A program made the translations under genes and the position numbers. The notes below the pieces were generated by a model, which saw only the letters and a program-made list of their open reading frames with translations, was not told where the DNA came from and searched no databases. A DNA stretch of 17,016 nt, from the NCBI GenBank assembly GCA_964568425.1, contig CAZMPO010000028.1, forward strand, positions 1 through 17,016, written 5' to 3'. This document shows, in pieces, positions 7,547-13,552 of the stretch. Source of the DNA: CAKSQF01 sp964568425 (GTDB lineage Bacteria > Bacillota > Clostridia > Oscillospirales > CAG-272). The number at the start of each line of letters is the position of its first letter. Position 1 is the first letter of the stretch.

Positions 7547-7808
7547 CCTCGACTATGCCGTTTTCTACAAGCGTCGAAACAAACGAGTCGACCCCTGATG
7601 CCGCCGTTTCTCTGTCTGTGTCATAATGCTCGAGTATGAGATCAATAAGCTCGTCCCGCGTCGCACCTTTTTCGAGCGCACCCCAGAGCAGCTTGCCCGA
7701 ACCGTTGAGCGTAACCGTTCCTTTGAATGTGTCGGCTGCCTTTCCGACCGCCAAAACAACGGCAGTCCCCGCAACCTCTCTCATGATAAATCCTTCTTTT
7801 GTCCTCAT
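7539..7808 (-). CDS. PqqD-like peptide chaperone (RiPP recognition element)
   Basis: The product is 89 residues from ATG 7808, selected because AAAGGAAG lies 7 bases upstream. An earlier in-frame codon at 7826 overlaps the end of the kinase gene. The fold signature of PqqD is clear: an opening MRTKEGFIMREVAGTAVVL, then TVTLNGSGKLLWGAL (31-45), then a helical half with RDELIDLILEHYD (51-63) and a final VDSFVSTLVENGIVE. PqqD domains bind leader peptides and present them to modifying enzymes. Here the protein stands alone between an HprK-like ATPase (14 base gap) and an S26 peptidase (8 base overlap). The recognised peptide is not visible in this window. The fold assignment is strong; the role as leader-binding protein is inferred from the family. 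Confidence 0.88.
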   Translation of the reverse strand: MRTKEGFIMREVAGTAVVLAVGKAADTFKGTVTLNGSGKLLWGALEKGATRDELIDLILEHYDTDRETAASGVDSFVSTLVENGIVEDE

Positions 7809-7822
7809 TTGATTTCTTCCTT

Positions 7823-8569
7823 TCAATTATTGGCTTGTTCACTCATTGTCGAGTATGACATCTCTGCCGCCGCAGGCTCCATGTTGCATCCCATTCGCCA
7901 TATGGGAACATCGCGAAGGACCATGTCCGCCAGATCGAGCGTTTTTATTAGAAGCTCCTTGTCGATCGGACGGTAGATCTGCGAGAGAAATTTGTGCATC
8001 TCGTCTGCGGGCATGCGTCGGACGATCTTGTTCTCCGATGCCTGCTCGAGAAAACATATCCCTCGAAGGGGAATGGTGATATTCTCGCTCAGACCATGTT
8101 TTCCGCACCATGGCGTCCCGCAAGCGTGGGGAATGCCGTCTATGATTCTTATTATCGGCTTGTCGTCGTTAACCATGCGAACACCGTTGATGTTTTCACG
8201 CCAAAGACGAGCATGCGTGCTTTTGCCCGTGCCGCTCGGGGCGGTGAATGCGTACGCAACACCGTCCTTTTCGAGGACCGATGCGTGCATCAAAAAACCA
8301 TCGAAATCGATCATGCGCTCGCAAAGACATCTGTATATCGCGAGATACTCGCTGTGAAGAGCATCAAACTCGATTCCGAGACGCCGCTCGTCCTCGATCT
8401 CTTTCTTTATGTATTCATCGTCGATATCGATAACTATATCCGCAGGTCTGTCGCTGTCCGATCTGACATATTTTGATATATCACGCGCTAAAATCGGATT
8501 TTCGCGTATGATGTCGACATAAAGTCCGGCTATCAATAATCTAAACACTTTTTTGACCGTTGCCCCCAT
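7823..8569 (-). CDS. HPr kinase/phosphorylase-like ATPase of the PqqD cassette
   Basis: This 248-residue protein has an intact P-loop, APSGTGKST (110-118), preceded by HASVL (95-99). A catalytic-type acidic pair occurs in VNDDKP (D135/D136), which lines up with the DD of HPr kinase. GTPWCGKHGL (151-160) is a motif I associate with clostridial HprK-related proteins found beside PqqD genes. True HprK has an N-terminal HPr-sensing domain and a C-terminal capping helix; here only the kinase core is evident, so phosphorylation of HPr is unlikely. Related enzymes phosphorylate peptides in some lasso-peptide clusters. ATG 8569 follows AAAGGATG by about 9 bases. It is the first gene of a three-gene unit with its own promoter at 8611-8639. 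The target is unknown. Confidence 0.82.
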   Translation of the reverse strand: MGATVKKVFRLLIAGLYVDIIRENPILARDISKYVRSDSDRPADIVIDIDDEYIKKEIEDERRLGIEFDALHSEYLAIYRCLCERMIDFDGFLMHASVLEKDGVAYAFTAPSGTGKSTHARLWRENINGVRMVNDDKPIIRIIDGIPHACGTPWCGKHGLSENITIPLRGICFLEQASENKIVRRMPADEMHKFLSQIYRPIDKELLIKTLDLADMVLRDVPIWRMGCNMEPAAAEMSYSTMSEQANN

Positions 8570-8610
8570 TCAAAAGAGCATCCTTTCGGTTTCACTTGTA
8601 TACGTCTCAT

Positions 8611-8639
8611 ATTATATACTATTTTTTGAATAAAATCAA
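8611..8639 (-). promoter_or_regulatory. Sigma-A promoter of the HprK-like/PqqD/S26 unit
   Basis: On the minus strand: -35 TTGATT (8634-8639), a 17 nt spacer and a perfect -10 TATAAT (8611-8616). The start is expected near 8604, about 35 nt before the first gene. Confidence 0.82.
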
Positions 8640-8694
8640 GGGTTTTGCGAGAATTGTTTGTTTTTTTTCGTCAGAATGACTTTTTAGCGCATAT

Positions 8695-9543
8695 TTATCT
8701 CATGTATCGAAGTAATATATCATTCTTGTCGGCGACAATAAGATACACGGCGTCCGACCCGTCGAGAGTTAAATAAATAAAATCATCGCTCTCACCTACT
8801 CCAAGTGAAAAAGAAAGTGCCTCTCCGCTCGAAAAAGAAAGCGTGATCTCGGTTTCTTTTTCGCCAAGACCGTATATGCTCTCGTCCTTTGCCCTGTAAT
8901 CAACAAAGCCCTCGGCGGCAATGTTTTCGATCGCCTTGATAAGCTCGGTATCACTCGCGGTCGATCCGTCAAAGGCGATGCTCGATATCTCGCCATAGTC
9001 TTTTATCGAGGGAAGGGTGACGATCTCGGACATTTCGATCGAGAAAGCATCATATATAGATGTGTCTGCAAGGTAGACCATTTTGCCGTCGAGCGTGAAA
9101 TAATAGCCAATGCCACCGATCGCCCTGTTTCCAAACGAAATAACAGTCTTGTCTCCTGACGCAAACAGCGTGACAGTGCGTGACGGCTTGTCAAGTCCGT
9201 AATCGGCAAGCTCGCGTTCGCCGATCTCTCGAAGCGCAAGGATCAGCTCGATCTTTTCAAGAAGGGTATCGATCACCATCTTGTTGATCGGCGTTCCTTT
9301 GTCGGCGTCGATCGACCACCCGTCCGGATTTTTTATAAGTTTTATCTCAAGATCGTCGATCGGCAGTATCAATGCCGTGACCGTTTCTTTGTCGATCCTT
9401 TTTACAAGCTTTTGAACCGAGTTTTTGTCAATGTCGGTCGTTACCGCACCATCGCTCCTATCTTTGGCAAATATGACACCGAGAAGCAGGACGCAAAGGC
9501 AGACGACGGCGATCGCCATTATAATAAGAGCCTTTATCTTCAA
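8695..9543 (-). CDS. DUF4340 domain protein, membrane-anchored
   Basis: This 282-residue protein has one N-terminal membrane anchor (about 5-26) and an extracytoplasmic remainder. It shows an internal repeat: YGLDKPSRTVTLF near 115 and YGLGEKETEITLSF near 224 are each followed by a beta-rich stretch ending in a YLxLDG/YFTLDG...VYL motif. This is characteristic of DUF4340 proteins, which accompany Gld-type ABC transporters. The start codon is TTG 9543, with GGGAGG inside the end of the GldG-like gene about 9 bases upstream. The gap to that gene is only 4 bases, so translation is probably coupled. The biochemical role is unknown; it is thought to be an accessory subunit of the exporter. No obvious terminator follows it, so transcripts may run into the HprK-like unit. 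Confidence 0.85.
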   Translation of the reverse strand: MKIKALIIMAIAVVCLCVLLLGVIFAKDRSDGAVTTDIDKNSVQKLVKRIDKETVTALILPIDDLEIKLIKNPDGWSIDADKGTPINKMVIDTLLEKIELILALREIGERELADYGLDKPSRTVTLFASGDKTVISFGNRAIGGIGYYFTLDGKMVYLADTSIYDAFSIEMSEIVTLPSIKDYGEISSIAFDGSTASDTELIKAIENIAAEGFVDYRAKDESIYGLGEKETEITLSFSSGEALSFSLGVGESDDFIYLTLDGSDAVYLIVADKNDILLRYMR

Positions 9544-9547
9544 ACGA

Positions 9548-11065
9548 TCACGCCTCCCGTGCTCCGCGTCTTTTTCGTCTTAATGTGACGAATACACCGA
9601 TCAAAACAGTGCAAATCGGAATTACACCGACAAAAATGCCTGACCAAAAGATCGCCTGTGCGCTGTTTATCACGAGCGAATCCTCGACCATTGCCTTTGA
9701 CTCGATCGAAAGAGAACGAAGTTTACCGCAGAGCCTTTCACAGATCGCAACAAAAAATATGTTGTTTCCGCCATTTACATAGCTGTTTACCGACGACTCG
9801 GTGAAATATGACGATGATATCCATACAAGACTTGAGTTTGCGTCCGATGCGACGACCCCAAGCGTATAACTGCCGACCGGGTCTTCCGTGTCTTCGCCCT
9901 CGGAACTGTCCTCCTCATCTTCGCTTGCCGAAAAATGCGACGACTCAGAGGTTTTGAAAAGCGTGACATAAGATATGCCCGACGGTTCCTCGTCCGATAT
10001 GATTATCGGATGGGCTGTGACGAGAGAGGCAGCATATGAGCCGAGATTCAGATAAGCGGATGCCGACGTACAGTCGGGAAGGAGCATGTCCTTGTATCCG
10101 AAATAGTTTTCGGCATCCTCCTCATATACATATCCGCACTTCCCGTAAAGCCCGAAATCTGCGGTGAGACTCATAAGATTTTCAAATTTAACGGCATCGG
10201 GCGATGTCGTGAGAATTATCGATCCGTTGCCGCTCATGTATTCTCGCAGGATCGCAAGCTCGTTTGCACTGATGTCGGATGTCGGCGAGTTGATAATGAC
10301 ACATCCCGCCCCCGACAGAAGATCTTTACTGTCAGAGGTCAAAATAAAGCTTTTTAAGTCAACATTGTCGAGCGAAAGTGCCGATAAAAGCCCACCCTCA
10401 ATAGCGGCCTCGCCGTGCCCTGACAATGCATATGCCGTCGGGAGCGTATCGGTGGTTACATAGTCGATCGCAGACAATAGAACATTTTCGCCGTCAAACT
10501 CTTGTGTGTAACTGTAATAACCGGCGGTAAAATAAGCCGAATATGTTTGCAAAAGGGTGTAAAAATCCTCGTATCTGTACACGCCGAGCTCTTTTCCTTC
10601 ACTTTCGTCTGTTACCGAAAAAGTGTACAGATCATAGCATCCGATCACTTTTGAGCGTTTGCTTGAGGTGACGATAAGTGAATTGTCCTCAAGGCTTGCG
10701 TCGCTGTATTTTGTAATCAGCGATGGTTCGAGTACAGGGTCTACGGTTTGGAGCGTGATACAGTCCGACCTCTCATCGATGCGTTCGAGAAAGCTTTTTA
10801 TGACGGTGTCCTCTTTTCCGACCTCGCTTACGAGATATATCGAAACATCCGTATCTATCCGATCAATGTAGCCGTTCGCATCATCCGAAAGCTCTGTGAC
10901 CCTTTTTCCGCTCAGATCGATCTTGCGTACGGATGTAGGAAGAAGTCCGACGAGCGCAAGCGATAGAGCGACAATGATCATTGCAAGAAGGGCAGATATG
11001 GCAGTGATCGTACCATTTTTCAGTGATCGTCCCGTGACTTGCTCGATTTTGTCCTTTTTATTCAT
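9548..11065 (-). CDS. GldG-like auxiliary protein of an ABC-2 exporter
   Basis: The product is 505 residues from ATG 11065, chosen because GAAAGGA lies 7 bases upstream. An ATG at 11095 overlaps the end of the permease gene and lacks a site. One membrane helix lies at about 17-42 and a second at about 471-494, followed by a basic tail (RRKRR). Between them is a large outside domain. DLSGKRVTELSDD (50-62) and LSGHGE (214-219) are typical of the GldG / ABC_transp_aux family. Residues 381-396 are a Ser/Glu/Asp low-complexity stretch. In Bacteroidetes GldA/GldF/GldG are needed for gliding; in Clostridia the same set is an exporter of unknown cargo and does not imply motility. The gene sits 20 bases after the permease gene and 4 before the DUF4340 gene. 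Confidence 0.88.
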   Translation of the reverse strand: MNKKDKIEQVTGRSLKNGTITAISALLAMIIVALSLALVGLLPTSVRKIDLSGKRVTELSDDANGYIDRIDTDVSIYLVSEVGKEDTVIKSFLERIDERSDCITLQTVDPVLEPSLITKYSDASLEDNSLIVTSSKRSKVIGCYDLYTFSVTDESEGKELGVYRYEDFYTLLQTYSAYFTAGYYSYTQEFDGENVLLSAIDYVTTDTLPTAYALSGHGEAAIEGGLLSALSLDNVDLKSFILTSDSKDLLSGAGCVIINSPTSDISANELAILREYMSGNGSIILTTSPDAVKFENLMSLTADFGLYGKCGYVYEEDAENYFGYKDMLLPDCTSASAYLNLGSYAASLVTAHPIIISDEEPSGISYVTLFKTSESSHFSASEDEEDSSEGEDTEDPVGSYTLGVVASDANSSLVWISSSYFTESSVNSYVNGGNNIFFVAICERLCGKLRSLSIESKAMVEDSLVINSAQAIFWSGIFVGVIPICTVLIGVFVTLRRKRRGAREA

Positions 11066-11085
11066 CAAATGATCCTTTCTTCCCA

Positions 11086-11952
11086 TTATGACCAACGCCG
11101 CTTTTCAACGGACAGATAGGTAAAATAAAGAAATAAAGCGGTAAATAAAATAAAATAAACAAACCCTTGCAGATCAAATATGGCATATGTCGTGAATGTT
11201 TCGAGCCGCTTTGTGATCGACAGGGCGGAGAAGAGCTTTACCGTCGCACCCTCCATTGCTTTTGGCGAGATGATGGACAAGGCTATGATCAAAAGCTCGA
11301 AGATCGTGAAAAAGAGTGCCGCGACCGGAAAGCTTTTGGTCAAATAGCCCACCAAAAGAGAAAAAAGCAATGAGAGCACCGTGATGGACAAAAACGAGCC
11401 GATAAGCGTTGTCGGAAGGAGTGATATCAGGTCGGGGGAGAAATAGATTGTGATCATCGCGCAGAAAGAGAGAAGCACCGATATCAAAATGCTCCCCGAC
11501 AATGTTGAGATAAAAAGTCCGACGGAGGTCAGTGCCAGACTGCAGAGAAAAAGCGCGAGTGCCCCCGATAAAGACGCTGCCGGGTTGATCTTTCCGTAAA
11601 AAGAAAGGACGATGATCCCCGAAAATCCGACCGCTTGGCAAAACGCCATTATGATAGCCATAGACAAAAACTTGCCCAATACGATGTCAAGCGAGCCGAT
11701 CGGCAGAGAATAGAGTAAAACATCCGTCTTCTGCCTCTTTTCGTCCGAAAGCCCTTTTATGGTCAAAAAGGGAACAGTCAGCAGAAAAATAAATGATAAA
11801 TATCCGTACGACAACTCGATCGACGGCGAGCCTCCGAACAGACAGACGCTCGATGTAAAAAATCCCGCAAAGAGCAGATATATCCCGATCAGAATATATC
11901 CGTACATGTTTGAAAAGCAGGATCTCAGCTCTTTTTTACATATCGCAAGCAC
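11086..11952 (-). CDS. ABC-2 type permease (GldF-like)
   Basis: This 288-residue integral membrane protein has about six transmembrane segments (near 17-38, 48-66, 90-117, 128-160, 176-204, 208-229) and a final one at 261-281. The cytosolic loop LSDEKRQKTDVLLYSLPIGS...VLGKF (68-94) is the conserved coupling region of ABC-2/GldF permeases, where the ATPase docks. The start is GTG 11952, preceded by AAAGGATGG with a 9 base spacer. It lies 24 bases downstream of the ATPase gene and is followed by the GldG-like and DUF4340 genes, giving a complete Gld-type exporter operon. Cargo is unknown. Confidence 0.9.
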   Translation of the reverse strand: MLAICKKELRSCFSNMYGYILIGIYLLFAGFFTSSVCLFGGSPSIELSYGYLSFIFLLTVPFLTIKGLSDEKRQKTDVLLYSLPIGSLDIVLGKFLSMAIIMAFCQAVGFSGIIVLSFYGKINPAASLSGALALFLCSLALTSVGLFISTLSGSILISVLLSFCAMITIYFSPDLISLLPTTLIGSFLSITVLSLLFSLLVGYLTKSFPVAALFFTIFELLIIALSIISPKAMEGATVKLFSALSITKRLETFTTYAIFDLQGFVYFILFTALFLYFTYLSVEKRRWS

Positions 11953-11976
11953 TTGATAATGCCATCCTTTTTGTGT

Positions 11977-13083
11977 TTATTGCTTTTTTGTTTGATCTTT
12001 CTTTCCCCAAAACAACGGACGATATTCGTCTCCGTCCTCGTCTTCGTTGTCTTTGATGTCAACCGCTTTGTCGGGTCTTTGATTTTTGATCGGCGGCGCG
12101 GGAGACATTGACTGCGCCTTTTTCTTTGCGCTTGCCGCCTTCTTTTCGATGCCGCCCTCATGCGTGATCTGAAGAAAGAGATCCTCAAGCGATGGTTCAA
12201 ACAGCCTCATCTCAATGATCGGGCATCTCGCATCCGCAAATGTGTTGAAAATGCGCTCTCTTATGTCGAAGTTAACGCTTTGAACAACTATTGCCCTTGA
12301 TGCCCCACTCTCTTCCGTAACAGAAAACTTTCCTATTCCGGGAACCCTCAGGAGCACTTCCTTCATCTTTGCGACACTTGTTCGAGAACATATCTCGACC
12401 CTTCCGTCAAAGCTGTATTTCTTTCTGATCTCGCTCGGCTCGCCCGATGCGATAAGCTTGCCGTTTGATATTATTATCAGCCTGTCGCATATCTCGGCAA
12501 CCTCGGAGAGAATGTGGCTTGAAAGAATTACCGTTCTGTCCTTGCCGAGCTTTGATATGAGCATCCTTATCTCAACGACCTGTTTCGGGTCAAGACCGAC
12601 GGTCGGCTCATCGAGTATCAGTATCTCCGGATCGCCAAGCATCGCTTGTGCTATCCCGACACGCTGTTTGTACCCTTTGGACAGAGCCGAGATGAGTTTG
12701 TTTGCGCTTTTCGATATTCCGACATCGCACATGACTTTTTTGATCGATGAAGTGCGCTCGTTTCTCGGGATCTTCTTGGCATGCGCAATAAACGAAAGAT
12801 ATTCGTATATCGTAAGCTCGGGATAGAGCGGCGGATTTTCGGGCAGATAGCCGATCTTGGATTTCGCTTTTTCGGCATCTGTTGCCATGTCATGTCCGCA
12901 AACTGTTATCTGACCGAACGTCGGGGCAAGCGCGCCCGTTATCATGTTCATCGTCGTTGTTTTGCCTGCACCGTTTGCACCGAGAAAACCATAAACATGC
13001 CCGACCTCAACCGTGAATGAAAGATCGTCTACGGCACGGACGCCGCCCGTGTATTCTTTTGAAAGATTTTTGACTTCAAGCAC
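11977..13083 (-). CDS. ABC transporter ATP-binding protein (GldA-like)
   Basis: The product is 368 residues with start GTG 13083, chosen because GGGGGGT lies 7 bases upstream and the resulting MLEVKNLSKEY is the usual start of this family. A GTG at 13092 is also possible. All ATPase motifs are intact: Walker A GANGAGKTT (35-43), Q-loop region YLPENPP, the signature as LSKGYKQR (134-141), Walker B ILILDEPTVGLDP and the switch histidine in SSHILSE (H190). LSKGY in place of LSGGQ is common for ABC-2 exporters. After the usual C-terminal domain the last 55 or so residues form a Lys/Ala/Pro then Asp/Glu-rich tail (ending FWGKKDQTKKQ) that looks disordered and is not part of the conserved fold. First gene of the exporter operon. 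Confidence 0.93.
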   Translation of the reverse strand: MLEVKNLSKEYTGGVRAVDDLSFTVEVGHVYGFLGANGAGKTTTMNMITGALAPTFGQITVCGHDMATDAEKAKSKIGYLPENPPLYPELTIYEYLSFIAHAKKIPRNERTSSIKKVMCDVGISKSANKLISALSKGYKQRVGIAQAMLGDPEILILDEPTVGLDPKQVVEIRMLISKLGKDRTVILSSHILSEVAEICDRLIIISNGKLIASGEPSEIRKKYSFDGRVEICSRTSVAKMKEVLLRVPGIGKFSVTEESGASRAIVVQSVNFDIRERIFNTFADARCPIIEMRLFEPSLEDLFLQITHEGGIEKKAASAKKKAQSMSPAPPIKNQRPDKAVDIKDNEDEDGDEYRPLFWGKKDQTKKQ

Positions 13084-13123
13084 CGACCGCACCCCCCGAG
13101 ATGTGTTTGATTTTCATTTAATT

Positions 13124-13152
13124 ATTATAGCAGATTGTGAGTTCCTTTGCAA
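13124..13152 (-). promoter_or_regulatory. Proximal promoter of the ABC exporter operon
   Basis: On the minus strand: -35 TTGCAA (13147-13152), a 17 nt spacer and a perfect -10 TATAAT (13124-13129). It lies about 40 bases before GTG 13083. Confidence 0.68.
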
Positions 13153-13166
13153 TGTACATTTTGTAA

Positions 13167-13195
13167 ATTATCACTCTCCAAAACTCTTTTGTCAA
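13167..13195 (-). promoter_or_regulatory. Distal promoter of the ABC exporter operon
   Basis: On the minus strand: a perfect -35 TTGACA (13190-13195), a 17 nt spacer and -10 GATAAT (13167-13172). It would act in tandem with the proximal promoter. Its -35 bases overlap the -35 of the plus-strand feoA promoter. Confidence 0.6.
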
Positions 13196-13218
13196 TATCG
13201 CACGCATGATAATATACT
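13189..13218 (+). promoter_or_regulatory. Candidate promoter of feoAB
   Basis: -35 TTGTCA (13189-13194), an 18 nt spacer and -10 TATACT (13213-13218) give a plausible sigma-A promoter. It shares five -35 bases with the divergent distal promoter of the ABC operon. An 8 bp palindrome TGTTAACA (13218-13225) covers the end of the -10 and the likely start, a good place for a repressor. I do not recognise a Fur or DtxR box with certainty. Confidence 0.55.
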
Positions 13219-13259
13219 GTTAACAACGATAACACGCCCACCCGATGGGCGAACAGTAT
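13214..13259 (+). promoter_or_regulatory. Nested inverted repeats in the feoA upstream region
   Basis: An outer repeat ATACTGTT (13214-13221) pairs with AACAGTAT (13252-13259). Inside it a GC hairpin CGCCCA/TGGGCG (13235-13240 with 13246-13251, 5 nt loop) abuts the right outer arm. The left outer arm overlaps the -10 region; the inner hairpin would be in the feoA leader. The ribosome binding site AAAAAGGA follows directly. Confidence 0.5.
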
Positions 13260-13276
13260 AAAAAGGACGTCATCCC

Positions 13277-13552
13277 ATGAATATAGATGATCTTGATGTT
13301 TTAACTCTTGCCGATATCCATCCGGGGGATGAGGTGATAGTGCTGAAAAATAACCTTACCGACGAGATGAGACGAAGGATGCTTGATCTTGGTATCTCGC
13401 CCGGTACACATGTTACCTGCATCGCATGCGCCCCGTGCGGCAGACCAAAGGCGTATGCCGTTTGCTCGAGTGTGTTTGCGATCAGATATGATGATGCTCA
13501 AAAAATTGAAGTGGAGTATGTAAGTGGAAACAAAAGTCAAAAACAAATGTAA
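13277..13552 (+). CDS. feoA: FeoA domain protein (ferrous iron transport accessory)
   Basis: This 91-residue protein has an SH3-like FeoA fold: LADIHPGDEVIVL (11-23), DEMRRRMLDLGISPGTHVTCI (29-49), APCGRPKAYAV (52-62) and a closing FAIRYDDAQKIEVEYV. MLDLGI.PG is the classic FeoA core motif. FeoA is a small cytosolic partner needed for FeoB activity. Three or four cysteines cluster in the middle (CIACAPCG), more than most FeoA proteins show; whether they bind metal is unknown. ATG 13277 follows AAAGGA by 9 bases. The gene overlaps the feoB start by 29 bases in another frame, so translation is coupled. Confidence 0.93.
   Translation: MNIDDLDVLTLADIHPGDEVIVLKNNLTDEMRRRMLDLGISPGTHVTCIACAPCGRPKAYAVCSSVFAIRYDDAQKIEVEYVSGNKSQKQM

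Noticed and set aside
8665..8690. Small hairpin GTCAGAATGAC followed by T5 on the plus strand
   Set aside because: Only a 4 bp stem, and no plus-strand gene ends there; on the minus strand it has no downstream U tract.
8570..8694. Search for a short precursor peptide gene upstream of the HprK-like gene
   Set aside because: The space holds the promoter and leader only; no start codon with a ribosome binding site and meaningful small ORF was seen.
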